Shown: positions 34,303 through 43,995 of the stretch, in pieces
How the letters are laid out: the number at the start of each line of letters is the position of its first letter
Position numbering within the stretch: position 1 is the first letter of the stretch
DNA from: an uncultured Eubacteriales bacterium
GTDB lineage: Bacteria > Bacillota > Clostridia > Peptostreptococcales > Anaerovoracaceae
DNA: 64,000 nucleotides
Direction: 5' to 3'
Assembly (NCBI GenBank): GCA_902775345.1
Contig: CACYLW010000013.1
Span: 62,001 to 126,000 of the forward strand
Notes under the pieces: model-generated
What the model saw: only the letters and a program-made list of their open reading frames with translations
Told to the model about the DNA's origin: nothing
Databases searched by the model: none
Made by a program: the position numbers and the translations under genes

Positions 34303-35166
34303 ATGTTCAGAGAACTACCCGGAGATGGAGTAAAAAAGGAAATAGACGCTTATATCAGTGAATCCGTAAGGACCTTTGCCGCAGAAGGCATAGTCCCTAA
34401 ACTTGCTGTAATCAGAGCGGGTGACGATGACGGTCAGAAGTATTATGAAAGCGCCATTCTCAGGCAGAGCGGCGAATACGGCATCGAGACCCAGGCGATC
34501 AACTTTACAAGCAATATCGGTCAGGCTCTGATAGAGGTCACACTGCAGGCCATCAACGAGGATGAGAGCGTGCACGGCATCATCCTGCTCAGACCGCTTC
34601 CGGGCGGTATCAACAGCGAAAAGCTTCGTACGATGCTCAATCCGGCCAAGGATGTTGATGCCATTACGGATATTTCCATAGCGGAGCTGTTCGCCGGCAA
34701 GGATGACGCGTTTTTCGCGTGCACAGCAGAAGCCTGCATGGAAGTGATGCGTTTTCATGGCATAGATCCTGCGGGACGCAGGGTAACAATACTCGGCAGG
34801 AGCCTGACAGTAGGAAAGCCTCTTGCCATAATGATGCTGAACGCGGATGCGACCGTGACAATATGTCACTCCCGCACTCCTGAAGAAGATCAGATAAAGG
34901 CGTGCAGGGATGCCGACATAGTGGTACTGGCTACGGGACGGACTCAGGCTTACGGAAGCAAATACTTCAGAGACGGACAGATCATCCTTGATGTCGGTAC
35001 AGGAACCGGAAGGGACGGCAAGATGCATGGAGACCTCGACATCGAGGAGATAAAGGAAACAGGGGAGATAAGCGATCTCACATATACACCTGTTCCGGGA
35101 GGCATAGGAAGAGTGACAACGGCAATACTTCTCCGTAACATCATCAAAGCCGCTAAGAAAGGATAA
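34303..35166 (+). CDS. folD: FolD-like methylene-THF dehydrogenase, cyclohydrolase residues altered
   Basis: A 287-residue FolD-family protein. The C-terminal NADP domain is canonical: GRSLTVGKPLA (about 165-175), TICHSRT and TPVPGGIGRVTTA. The N-terminal active site is not. Counting back from the conserved Gly60, Tyr48 is kept, but the catalytic Lys (K54 in E. coli) is Ile52, and the Gln of the usual VQLPLP is Leu95 in ILLRPLP. KDVDA replaces KDVDGF. It may therefore act mainly as a dehydrogenase or in a modified way; a clostridial subgroup with this pattern exists as far as I recall. It neighbours valS, folC and glyA, a one-carbon cluster. Confidence 0.85.
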   Translation: MFRELPGDGVKKEIDAYISESVRTFAAEGIVPKLAVIRAGDDDGQKYYESAILRQSGEYGIETQAINFTSNIGQALIEVTLQAINEDESVHGIILLRPLPGGINSEKLRTMLNPAKDVDAITDISIAELFAGKDDAFFACTAEACMEVMRFHGIDPAGRRVTILGRSLTVGKPLAIMMLNADATVTICHSRTPEEDQIKACRDADIVVLATGRTQAYGSKYFRDGQIILDVGTGTGRDGKMHGDLDIEEIKETGEISDLTYTPVPGGIGRVTTAILLRNIIKAAKKG

Positions 35167-35169
35167 TTA

Positions 35170-35871
35170 ATGGGTTTCAGATATTATTACGCTGACAGGA
35201 TACGCGAGAAGATGCCCGGATTCAGGGGCACTGATGAAGAACTCCAGTCAGCCATCGATGAAATAAGTCTTCTGTACAACTCCGCTATAATGGAGCTTAA
35301 AACAAGACTTGACATACTTTCGGACGACTTCGATAAGAAACACTCGTACATGCCTATACATCATGTGCATTCAAGGCTGAAGACATTCGAGAGCATAATA
35401 GAAAAAGCTACAAGGTACGGAATAGAGGACCCGCTGAACAACCTTGATACGGTAAAGCGTGAGATACTCGATATCGCCGGCATAAGAGTAGTCTGCAACT
35501 ATGAAGAGGATCTGATCACCATGTCGGGACTGCTGCTTTCACAGGAAGACATCGAGATGATAAGGGTCAAGGACTACTGCGATCAGCCGAAAGAAAGCGG
35601 GTACCGCAGCATGCACGTGGTAGTTGCCGTACCGGTCTATCTGGTAAATAAGAGAAAAATGGTGCCGGTCGAGATACAGTTCAGGAGCGTCATGATGGAT
35701 GCCTGGGCAAGTCTCGAACACGAGCTCAGATATAAAAACAAGGGCCAGCTCGCGCAGGAGATCGTGGATACTCTGAAGGAATGCGCGGAGAACCTGCACG
35801 AAGTGGACGAAAAAATGTCAAGAGTACGTCATGAAGTACTGAAGACAGATAACAAATACAGCGATTATTAA
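35170..35871 (+). CDS. small alarmone synthetase (GTP pyrophosphokinase)
   Basis: A 233-residue RelA/SpoT-type synthetase without hydrolase or C-terminal domains, i.e. the small RelQ/RelP-like group that makes (p)ppGpp. DIAGIRVVCNYEED (about 96-109), KESGYRSMHVVV and EIQFRSVMMDAWASLEHELRYK (with the catalytic Glu) are the synthetase signature blocks. Such enzymes are usually controlled by transcription or cell-wall stress. It starts 4 nt after folD, so it belongs to the folD-valS-folC run. Confidence 0.9.
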   Translation: MGFRYYYADRIREKMPGFRGTDEELQSAIDEISLLYNSAIMELKTRLDILSDDFDKKHSYMPIHHVHSRLKTFESIIEKATRYGIEDPLNNLDTVKREILDIAGIRVVCNYEEDLITMSGLLLSQEDIEMIRVKDYCDQPKESGYRSMHVVVAVPVYLVNKRKMVPVEIQFRSVMMDAWASLEHELRYKNKGQLAQEIVDTLKECAENLHEVDEKMSRVRHEVLKTDNKYSDY

Positions 35872-35888
35872 GGAGCAACGTAGTAACT

Positions 35889-38552
35889 ATGAAGAATCTC
35901 GCAAAGACTTACAATCCGAAGGATTTTGAGGACCGCATATATGAGATGTGGGAGACAGAAGGCGCTTTTGACGCAGAGGTCGACAGGGACAAAAAGCCTT
36001 TCACCATCGTGATGCCGCCTCCGAATATAACAGGACAGCTCCACATGGGACATGCCCTTGACCAGACTCTGCAGGACGTTCTGACAAGATGGAAGAGGAT
36101 GCAGGGCTACAGCGCGCTCTGGCTTCCGGGATCAGACCACGCCAGCATCGCTACTGAAGTAAAGGTAGCGAACGAGCTCAGGGAAAAGACCGGACGCGAT
36201 AAGAGGGATTTCACGAGAGAAGAGTTCCTGGAGCATGCATGGGCATGGAAGAAGGAATACGGCGGCCGCATCACAAAGCAGTGCCGTAAGCTCGGTGACT
36301 CCTGCGACTGGAGACGCGAGCGCTTCACCATGGACGAGACATGCAACAAGGCCGTGGTAAAGTTCTTCATCAATCTTTATGAAAAGGGATGGATCTACAA
36401 GGGCAACCGCCTCATCAACTGGTGTCCGTGCTGCAAGACTTCACTGTCTGACGCAGAGGTAGAGCACGAGGATGAGAACGGAAAGTACTGGTACTTCAGA
36501 TATCCTGCAAAGGATGGAGGAGAAGGCATAACTGTAGCTACATCCAGACCGGAGACAATGTTCGGAGATATCGCGATCGCGGTACATCCGAGCGATGAGA
36601 GATATAAGGAGCTGGTGGGCAAGACGGTCATCCTTCCGCTGGTAGGAAGGGAGATCCCTGTAATCGCCGACGAGTATCCGGATCCTGAAAAAGGAACAGG
36701 TGCAGTTAAGATCACTCCTGCTCACGACCCTAACGACTTTGAAGTCGGTCAGAGACACAATCTCGAGATGATCTCGTGCATGAACGATGATGCCACAATG
36801 AATGAATATGCCGGAAAATACGAAGGCATGGACAGATACGAGTGCAGAAAGGCATGGGTAAAGGATCTCGAAGAGGCCGGCTTCCTCGTCAAGACAGAGG
36901 ACATGGTCATTCCGGTAGGCAAGTGCTACAGGTGCCACAGCGCCGTAGAGCCTATGATGAGCGACCAGTGGTTCGTCAGGATGGATGAGCTCGCAAAGCC
37001 TGCCATCAAGGCGGTTGAGTCCGGACGCATGAAGTTCGTTCCTGAGAGATTCAGCAAGGTATATCTGAAATGGCTCTACGAGATCCGCGACTGGTGCATC
37101 AGCCGTCAGCTCTGGTGGGGACACAGGATCCCTGCTTACTACTGCGATGAGTGCGGTGAGATCGTCGTTGCCGCCGGCATGCCTGAAGTATGCCCTAAGT
37201 GCGGATGCAGGCATTTCACGCAGGACGAGGATGTTCTCGACACATGGTTCAGCTCTGCGCTCTGGCCGTTCTCAACACTTGGATGGCCTGAAAAGACTGA
37301 ATCACTCGACTATTTCTATCCTAACAGCGTTCTGGTAACAGGATACGATATCATCTTCTTCTGGGTAGTAAGGATGGTGTTCTCGGGCTATGAGTGCATG
37401 GGAGATGCTCCTTATGATTACGTATTCGTTCACGGTCTTGTAAGGGACGAGCTCGGACGCAAGATGTCGAAGTCGCTCGGAAACGGCGTAGATCCGCTCG
37501 AGTCGATCGATCAGTATGGAGCGGATGCGCTGAGATTCATGCTCTGCACGGGAATCTCACCGGGAAATGACACGCGTTACATCCCTAAGAGGATCGAAGC
37601 TGCGCGTAATTTCGCAAACAAACTCTGGAATGCTTCCAGATTCACAATAATGAACCTGCAGGATGAGTCCGGTGAGTGGCTCCCTATGGGATATGAAGAG
37701 GCAGACCTTAAGGATGAGGACAGGTGGATCCTTCACATGTCCAACGAGGGCGCGAAGTACATCACTGAGATGCTTGACAAATTCGAACTCGGTCTTGCCG
37801 GACAGAGAGTCTACGAGCTCATCTGGGATGTTTACTGCGACTGGTACATCGAGATGGTGAAGGGCAGACTCTATGGTGACGATGAAGAGGACAAGAAGGT
37901 AGCCAGAGCGGTACTCACGAAGGTGCTCAAGGATCTCCTGAAGTTCCTTCACCCGTTCATGCCGTTCATCACGGAGGAGATCTGGGGCGTGCTGCCTCAG
38001 GACGGAGATAAGACCGGCCGCGACGCCATGCTTATCAGAGCAGACTGGCCGGTATATGACGCGTCCATGGATTATGCAGATTCGGTACGCAGAGTTGAGA
38101 CAGCGATGGCTGTAGTTAAGGCTGTCCGTAACATCCGCGCCGAGGCTGACGCTGCTCCGGGCAGAAAGCTCAATCTTATTATCAAAACTGATTCGCTGGG
38201 ATCAGACATCGAAGCGGTAGCTGACCGCATCAGAAAGCTCGCCAATGTCGTGGATATCGACATAAAGGGGACAGATTTCGAGATACCTTCGGATGTAATG
38301 ACAGCTGTCATTGACGGAGCTGAGATCGCTGTAAAACTTGATGATCTGGTAGACAGAGACGCTGAGATCGAAAGACTCACAAAGGAAAAAGCAAAGCTTG
38401 AAAGCGAAGTCGAGCGTGTTGAAAAGAAACTCGCCAACCAGGGCTTCGTCGCCAAGGCTCCTCAGAAACTCGTTGAAGAAGAGAAGGCAAAGGGCGAGAA
38501 ATACCGTGAGATGCTTGCGACGGTCATTGCGCGTCTTGATTCACTGAAGTAA
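35889..38552 (+). CDS. valS: valyl-tRNA synthetase
   Basis: An 887-residue class I synthetase that charges tRNA-Val. HIGH-type motif PPNITGQLHMGHALD (about 39-53) and GRKMSKSLGNG (about 523-533) are intact; an editing domain lies between, with DWCISRQLWWGHRIPAYYC after it. Zinc-type Cys pairs occur near 185 and 420. The C-terminal coiled coil (about 815-887, Lys/Glu-rich) is the ValS arm. RBS AAGGAG. No T-box leader precedes it; the alarmone synthetase gene ends 17 nt upstream, so amino-acid control must act elsewhere in the operon. Confidence 0.96.
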   Translation: MKNLAKTYNPKDFEDRIYEMWETEGAFDAEVDRDKKPFTIVMPPPNITGQLHMGHALDQTLQDVLTRWKRMQGYSALWLPGSDHASIATEVKVANELREKTGRDKRDFTREEFLEHAWAWKKEYGGRITKQCRKLGDSCDWRRERFTMDETCNKAVVKFFINLYEKGWIYKGNRLINWCPCCKTSLSDAEVEHEDENGKYWYFRYPAKDGGEGITVATSRPETMFGDIAIAVHPSDERYKELVGKTVILPLVGREIPVIADEYPDPEKGTGAVKITPAHDPNDFEVGQRHNLEMISCMNDDATMNEYAGKYEGMDRYECRKAWVKDLEEAGFLVKTEDMVIPVGKCYRCHSAVEPMMSDQWFVRMDELAKPAIKAVESGRMKFVPERFSKVYLKWLYEIRDWCISRQLWWGHRIPAYYCDECGEIVVAAGMPEVCPKCGCRHFTQDEDVLDTWFSSALWPFSTLGWPEKTESLDYFYPNSVLVTGYDIIFFWVVRMVFSGYECMGDAPYDYVFVHGLVRDELGRKMSKSLGNGVDPLESIDQYGADALRFMLCTGISPGNDTRYIPKRIEAARNFANKLWNASRFTIMNLQDESGEWLPMGYEEADLKDEDRWILHMSNEGAKYITEMLDKFELGLAGQRVYELIWDVYCDWYIEMVKGRLYGDDEEDKKVARAVLTKVLKDLLKFLHPFMPFITEEIWGVLPQDGDKTGRDAMLIRADWPVYDASMDYADSVRRVETAMAVVKAVRNIRAEADAAPGRKLNLIIKTDSLGSDIEAVADRIRKLANVVDIDIKGTDFEIPSDVMTAVIDGAEIAVKLDDLVDRDAEIERLTKEKAKLESEVERVEKKLANQGFVAKAPQKLVEEEKAKGEKYREMLATVIARLDSLK

Positions 38553-38553
38553 A

Positions 38554-39759
38554 ATGGCGAGCTTTGACGGACTTGACAGAATGAAAGCCCTGCTGGACGC
38601 CCTTGGAAATCCGGAGGCGGACTTCAGAGCGATACATATTGCCGGAACGAACGGAAAGGGTTCGACAGCTGTGATGACGGCTTCCATACTCGAGGAAGCC
38701 GGTTTCACTGTCGGCCTTTATACTTCTCCTCACCTTGAAGATGAATGCGAAAGAGTTCAGATATGGGACGGGACGCATCAAATGATAGATCAGGCTCACT
38801 TTGATGAGCTGAAAGACAGGGCAAGGGCGATCGAAGAGAAGGCAACGGTGTTCGAGGTTTACACAGCGGCTGCTTACCTGTATTTTGCGGAGATACAGCC
38901 TGATTATGTGGTGCTCGAGACCGGACTGGGCGGAAGACTGGATTCAACCAATACCCTTGAAAAACCGCTTGTATCTGTCATAACACAGGTGGGACTCGAT
39001 CACACCGCTGAACTCGGTCGTACGATATTCAAAATAGCTCATGAAAAAGCAGGCATCATAAAACCGGGAGTACCGGTAGTATCGCAGACACCGGATCTCA
39101 ACGTAAAGAACATATTCAGAAGGACAGCGGCAGAAAAAGGCTGCGAGTTCATCGATGTATCAGCTGTATTTGATAAGTACCGGAGCGCAGAACTCTCGAT
39201 GAAGGGAGAGCATCAGAAAAGAAATGCGGCTACCGCTGTTGAGGCGATAAGAGCAGCCGGCATTGAAGTGTCCGAAGAGGCCGTAAGGATCGGACTTGCA
39301 AACACCTACCTTCCGGGACGGTTTGAGGTACTGAACGAGGAGAGCGCAGGCAGCGGGGAACCGTTCTTCATAATAGACGGAGCTCACAATCCTGATGCGG
39401 CAGAGGCGCTCACGGAAACGCTTTCAGCGTTTGCCAGAGAGCGTAAAATCAAAAGAATTTTAGTAATTTTTGGCTGTATGAAAGACAAAAATTACACTCG
39501 TATGATACAATTGTTGACGGGAAATCTGAGAGGCTGCACCTACGCTGCGGCGGCCGTTGAGTACGGAAGGGCAGAAGATCCGGAGCGTCTGGGCGAGGTT
39601 TTCGCAGCCTGCGGCAGAGGCTGCATCGTCTGCGACTCTGCAGCAGAAGCATATGAGATCTCAAAAGACGGAAAATACGAGTGCGTGCTCGTGACCGGCT
39701 CGATTTATCTTGCCGGTGAGTTGAGGAGTCTGTATTTGCAGGATCATAAATCACTGTAA
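38554..39759 (+). CDS. folC: folylpolyglutamate/dihydrofolate synthase
   Basis: A 401-residue Mur-ligase-like ATPase that adds glutamate to folates. IAGTNGKGSTAVMTASILEEAG (P-loop, starting near residue 30), LYTSPHLEDECERVQ, ETGLGGRLDSTN and the DGAHNPDAAEAL block (about 277-288) mark the family. It begins 1 nt after valS with a poor ribosome site, so coupling to valS is likely. The neighbouring folD and glyA genes make a one-carbon group. Confidence 0.92.
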   Translation: MASFDGLDRMKALLDALGNPEADFRAIHIAGTNGKGSTAVMTASILEEAGFTVGLYTSPHLEDECERVQIWDGTHQMIDQAHFDELKDRARAIEEKATVFEVYTAAAYLYFAEIQPDYVVLETGLGGRLDSTNTLEKPLVSVITQVGLDHTAELGRTIFKIAHEKAGIIKPGVPVVSQTPDLNVKNIFRRTAAEKGCEFIDVSAVFDKYRSAELSMKGEHQKRNAATAVEAIRAAGIEVSEEAVRIGLANTYLPGRFEVLNEESAGSGEPFFIIDGAHNPDAAEALTETLSAFARERKIKRILVIFGCMKDKNYTRMIQLLTGNLRGCTYAAAAVEYGRAEDPERLGEVFAACGRGCIVCDSAAEAYEISKDGKYECVLVTGSIYLAGELRSLYLQDHKSL

Positions 39760-39811
39760 TATATATATTAACCTAATTGTTTTATCTCAAAATGAGAGAA
39801 AGGATCGGCGT

Positions 39812-41055
39812 ATGTTTGACAGAAACGGTAATGACAACAGCAACTATAATCAGATGATAGTTGAGGAGATCAGCAAAAGTTCCGAAAAAGTCGACAGAAG
39901 AACAACGTAGAGCTCATCGCATCTGAAAACTACTGCTCTGAGGCTGTAATGGCTGCCTGCGGAAGCTGCCTCTCATGGAAATATGCAGAAGGCTACCCAC
40001 AGAAGCCGATTGAAAGGTATTCGGGAAACAAGGGAAGATACTACGGCGGAACGATCGTTGTAGACGAGCTCGAAGAGTACTGCTGCGACCTCTGGAGAAA
40101 AGTGTTCAACACAGACTATCATGTAAATGTTCAGCCTCATTCAGGTTCACAGGCAAACTTCGCTGCATATAAGGCAGTGCTTGAGCCGGGCGACACTATT
40201 CTTGGTCTCAGCCTCGACAACGGCGGACACCTCACGCACGGTTCCGGCGTAAACTTCAGCGGCAAGCTGTATAACGTCATCTCCTATGATGTGGACGAAA
40301 ACGGCCGCATCGACATGGAAGATGTCAGAAAGAAAGCTCTCGAGTTCAAGCCTAAGCTGATCCTTACAGGCGCATCCGCTTACGCAAGAATAATTGACTT
40401 CGCTGCATTCGCAGAGATCGCAAAGGAAGTCGGAGCATACTTCATGGTAGACATGGCTCATATTGCAGGTCTCGTAGCCGCAGGAGAGCATCCATCACCA
40501 TTCGGATATGCTGACATAGTTACAACAACTACTCACAAGACACTTAGAGGACCTCGCGGCGGCCTGATCTTCGCAAGAGTTGATCTCGCAAAGAAGGTAG
40601 ACTCCGCAGTATTCCCATACGCACAGGGCGGCCCTCTCTGCCACATCATCGCAGGTAAGGCTGTATGCGCTGAGGAAGCTCTGAAGCCTGAGTTCAAGAC
40701 TTATGCCCGTCAGGTAAGACTCAACTGCGCAGCACTTGCAGACGAGTTCATCAAGATGGGTTATAAGATCGTTACAGGCGGAACAGACAACCACGTATTC
40801 CTGCTCGATCTCCTCGACGAGCCATTCTCGGGCAAGGAGCTCCAGGCAGCATGCGACGAAGTAGGCATCACACTCAACAAGAACTGCGTTCCTAATGAGA
40901 AGAGATCACCGTTCCAGACATCCGGTGTACGTATCGGAACAGCTCCGATGACAACAAGAGGATATCTTGAGGATGATTTCCGCAACGTCGCTCACAGGAT
41001 CGACGATGTTGTTAAGGAACTCAGAGCACAGAAGACTGCAGAAGCTGCTGAGTAG
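39812..41055 (+). pseudogene. glyA: serine hydroxymethyltransferase, frameshifted near the N-terminus
   Basis: GlyA swaps the hydroxymethyl group between serine and tetrahydrofolate. The N-terminal frame from ATG 39812 (MFDRNGNDNSNYNQM, then SSEKVDR) stops at TAG 39908-39910. The rest continues in the -1 frame as [13 protein letters not shown], the family's N-terminal block, then [36 protein letters not shown] and [14 protein letters not shown] with the PLP Lys, to 41055. Restoring one ACAG (loss of one copy of ACAGACAG at about 39893) would give an unbroken [17 protein letters not shown] sequencing error, a real mutation or programmed slippage at the A-run (39884-39888) are all possible. The remaining enzyme looks intact. 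Confidence 0.85.
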
Positions 41056-41091
41056 AAAAAACAGCAAAAAACTGATTGTTTGTAATTAAAT

Positions 41092-41117
41092 GCCCCGCCT
41101 TGCGAAAAAGGCGGGGC
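41092..41117 (+). terminator. GC-rich hairpin after glyA
   Basis: Stem GCCCCGCCTT (41092-41101) and AAGGCGGGGC (41108-41117) with a 6-nt loop. The downstream tract AAAATTATT is a poor T-run, but location supports a terminator. Confidence 0.6.
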
Positions 41118-41196
41118 AAAATTATTGAATAAGTTTTTTTGCTGTTGTAGAATGAAAAAACAATATTAAGTTTTAGAAAAGAGGAGGTACTGACCT

Positions 41197-41619
41197 ATGG
41201 TGAAGCTTTTGATTGGACATAAAGGAAGCGGTAAGACCAAGAGGATGATCGAACTTGCAAATGAGACAGTCCAGACAGCCAGAGGCAGCATCGTATTTAT
41301 AAATAAGAATTCCAGACTGATCTATGACCTTGATTACAAGATCAGAGTAGTGTGCATGGAGGACTTTCCTCATATCACGAATGAAGACGAATACATCGGC
41401 TTCCTGTTCGGTATCATGAGCTCTGACAATGACATCGAGACTATCTTCCTTGACGGCATCATGAGGCACAGAGATTTCGCTCTCGAAGTGCTCCCTAGTT
41501 TCATCGAGAAGATCAAGATCATATCCAAGGAATCGGGTATCGACTTCGTACTCAGCGTGAGCGCTGAACTCGAAGAGATGATAGGCGTCGTATTCGACGA
41601 TGTTGAAGTGCTCAACTGA
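41197..41619 (+). CDS. small P-loop protein of unknown function
   Basis: A 140-residue protein with an N-terminal Walker A motif (LIGHKGSGKTKR, about 5-16) and a possible Walker B (TIFLDGIMRH, about 87-96), so nucleotide binding is likely. I do not recognise the family. It has a strong AGGAGG site and its stop is 1 nt before the methyltransferase start, so the two are made together. No other NTPase domains are fused. A helper role for the methyltransferase is conceivable but unproven. Confidence 0.75.
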   Translation: MVKLLIGHKGSGKTKRMIELANETVQTARGSIVFINKNSRLIYDLDYKIRVVCMEDFPHITNEDEYIGFLFGIMSSDNDIETIFLDGIMRHRDFALEVLPSFIEKIKIISKESGIDFVLSVSAELEEMIGVVFDDVEVLN

Positions 41620-41620
41620 C

Positions 41621-42943
41621 ATGACAGTAATAGAACAAATACTTGAAGGAATAAATAAAGGCAGAGCCATGTACGGGAGTGTGCATGGCTCTATTACAAC
41701 TGCGGAGGAAAAACCCGCTGCGGAGATCAGCGAACTCTGTCTCGGAGACAATCTCGAGTACATGAGGAGCCTTCTTGACCGCGGTTATGCCGGAGTTTTC
41801 AGGCTGATATACATCGATCCGCCTTTCTTTACGCGCTCTAGCTTCAATGCATCGGTAAGCGTCAGGGACGCGAAGGGGGCCAGCCATAAGGTGCATCACC
41901 TGGCGTACGATGACAAGTTTGACCGCAGCCTTGAGTATTACATAGAGAACATGACGGTGAGGATCCTCATGATGAGAGACCTTCTGGCGAATGACGGACT
42001 TATGTGGATACATCTGGACTGGCATTCGTCGCACTACATCAAACTGGTTCTTGACGAACTCATGGGCGAGAAAAACTTCGTGAATGAGATAATATGGCAG
42101 TATAAGTCCGGAGGCTCAGGCAAGAGGCACTTCGCCCGCAAGCATGACACGATCCTCGTGTATTCAAAGACTTCAAAATACCGTATCAATGTACCTAAAG
42201 AGAAGTCCTACAACAGGAATCGCAAGCCGTACAGATTCAGGGGCGTGGCAGAATACAAGGACGAGGGCGGCTGGTACACTCTCGTAAACATGAAAGATGT
42301 CTGGAGCATAGACATGGTGGGACGCACTTCGGCTGAGAGGACCGGATACGCGACTCAGAAGCCTCTTGAGCTCATGAAACGGATAATTGAAGCATCTACG
42401 GCAGAGGGGGATCTTGTCGGAGATTTTTTCTGCGGAAGCGGAAGCCTGCCTGAGGCCGCGCATCTGCTTGGGCGCAGATGGATAGCCTGCGACAGCGAGG
42501 AAATGGCGGCTGCCATGTCGAGACGCAGACTCAGAAAGGCGGGCGCTGATTTCAGATTCACAAGGCTGGAGGAAGCTAAGCCGTGCAGCGGAAGGGCAGA
42601 TGTGGAAGTGCTCAGCAGGGACGCTCTGGAGGACGGAAGGTCGCTGTTCAAATGCAGGGTCAGGGACCTGATGCCTGATATAGATACCGGATCCATACAG
42701 ATGAAGGACAGGGGCCACGTGGCAGAAGCGCTTAAGGCCGACAGGCTCCAGTTTGCCGATCATGTGATGATAGATCCGGACTATGACGGTACATTTGAAA
42801 GCAGATATATTTTTGACGCTGCATCGGACAGCATCAGCTTTATTTCGAGCGGCAATTTTGCTGCGATAGTAGTAGACAGATTCGGCAGGGAATATCCGGC
42901 CGAGATCATATATGGTCCATATGCAACAGGTGAAACGGTATGA
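41621..42943 (+). CDS. orphan site-specific DNA methyltransferase (N6-adenine/N4-cytosine, beta-type)
   Basis: A 440-residue amino-methyltransferase. Catalytic motif IV DPPFFT (about 67-72) comes first, the AdoMet motif FFCGSGS (about 276-282) after the recognition region, which is the beta-class order. The segment IWQYKSGGSGKRHFARKHDTI (about 148-168) is typical of type III Mod-like enzymes, with YATQKPLELMKRI before motif I. About 130 extra residues follow the catalytic fold. No restriction subunit lies beside it. It is 1 nt after a P-loop gene and overlaps a YitT gene by 4 nt. Confidence 0.88.
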   Translation: MTVIEQILEGINKGRAMYGSVHGSITTAEEKPAAEISELCLGDNLEYMRSLLDRGYAGVFRLIYIDPPFFTRSSFNASVSVRDAKGASHKVHHLAYDDKFDRSLEYYIENMTVRILMMRDLLANDGLMWIHLDWHSSHYIKLVLDELMGEKNFVNEIIWQYKSGGSGKRHFARKHDTILVYSKTSKYRINVPKEKSYNRNRKPYRFRGVAEYKDEGGWYTLVNMKDVWSIDMVGRTSAERTGYATQKPLELMKRIIEASTAEGDLVGDFFCGSGSLPEAAHLLGRRWIACDSEEMAAAMSRRRLRKAGADFRFTRLEEAKPCSGRADVEVLSRDALEDGRSLFKCRVRDLMPDIDTGSIQMKDRGHVAEALKADRLQFADHVMIDPDYDGTFESRYIFDAASDSISFISSGNFAAIVVDRFGREYPAEIIYGPYATGETV

Positions 42944-43935
42944 GTGACAAAGAACAGGATAAGGTGGTCAGCTCTCTTGATAAAAAACTCGAGAAGGAGG
43001 CTGCTGTAAATAAAAAAGTAAATGAGATATACGCAAAGGATCCGGAGCTCCATGGAAAGTCCAGATTCCAGGCAAGAGCCCAGGAAATAGGCCTGGCATT
43101 ACTTGCGGTAGTCATCGGATCCCTCGGAACGGTCGGAATAATGATACCGAACGGACTTACATTTGGCGGAATAACCGGTATTTCAAGAATCATACAGAAG
43201 TTGACCGGTTTGAATTATTCGTTAATTTACTATGCCATGGCCTTTCTTGTGCTTGTTATCGTCTGGGTATTTCTCGGATTCAAGGAAATAAGAAAGATCG
43301 TTCTCATGTCGGTTTCGTATCCTACCGTCATGATGCTGCTTGAACTGAGTCACGTGGTGCTAATACAGAGCGATGACCTGTTCCTTGTTGCGGTATTCTG
43401 CGGAGTCGTACTCGGGGTATCCAATGGTCTCACGTTCAAGGCGGGATTCTCCTCAGGAGGCACAGATTCGCTCGCTAAGGTGATAAAATACCGCTGGCTG
43501 CCACATCTCGGGATCAACGACATAACTTTCGCCATAAACGCTCTGATCGTGCTTGCGAGCGCTTTTGTATTCGGTCTCCAGATAGCGTTATATGCGGTCA
43601 TCATAATCTTCATTTCCATGAGGGTAGGCGAAGCCGTTATGTACGGTTTCAGCGATAAGATCGTTGAACTTGATATAATCCCGGGAGACGCCGAAGCATT
43701 GGCTGATTTCATAATGAATGAACTGGGAAGAGGCGTATCAAGCATCGAGGTGACAGGAGAATATACAGGAGACAAGAGAAAACAGCTCAAGATACTGTGC
43801 TCCCCTCGAGAGAGCTTCCTGATAAAAAGACATCTGGCCAAAGAGGACCCGAAGTCATTCGTATCGGTCATAAGTATCAAATCCGTGTGGGGCAAGGGCC
43901 GCGGGTTCTCGGATATCCGCAGCCTGGATAATTAA
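42940..43935 (+). CDS. YitT family membrane protein (paralogue 2)
   Basis: A 331-residue YitT protein. An unusual charged, probably helical N-terminal extension (about 1-45, rich in Lys/Glu/Asp) precedes the membrane part. VGIMIPNGLTFGGITG and AGFSSGGTDSLAKV are the family marks, and the C-terminal DUF2179 domain ends in VWGKG. ATG overlaps the methyltransferase TGA by 4 nt (ATGA), implying coupled translation. It is most similar in layout to paralogue 1 at 2 kb, which follows an endonuclease gene. Confidence 0.88.
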   Translation: MSDKEQDKVVSSLDKKLEKEAAVNKKVNEIYAKDPELHGKSRFQARAQEIGLALLAVVIGSLGTVGIMIPNGLTFGGITGISRIIQKLTGLNYSLIYYAMAFLVLVIVWVFLGFKEIRKIVLMSVSYPTVMMLLELSHVVLIQSDDLFLVAVFCGVVLGVSNGLTFKAGFSSGGTDSLAKVIKYRWLPHLGINDITFAINALIVLASAFVFGLQIALYAVIIIFISMRVGEAVMYGFSDKIVELDIIPGDAEALADFIMNELGRGVSSIEVTGEYTGDKRKQLKILCSPRESFLIKRHLAKEDPKSFVSVISIKSVWGKGRGFSDIRSLDN

Positions 43936-43954
43936 AACTTTACAACTAAAAAAG

Positions 43955-43995
43955 AAAGCTCGTTTCGGTCAATAAGCCGGAAGGAGCTTTTTTAT
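43955..43995 (+). terminator. terminator of the methyltransferase/YitT unit
   Basis: AAAGCTC (43955-43961) and GAGCTTT (43984-43990) pair, with a further CGG/CCG inner stem, followed by TTTTTT. Confidence 0.8.

Noticed and set aside
35872..35888. T-box leader before valS
   Set aside because: Only 17 nt separate valS from the previous gene; there is no room for one.
1063..42943. HaeIII-like endonuclease (1 kb) and DNA methyltransferase (41.6 kb) as one restriction-modification pair
   Set aside because: They are 40 kb apart, and the methyltransferase is an amino-type enzyme with Mod-like motifs, not the C5-cytosine type that pairs with HaeIII.
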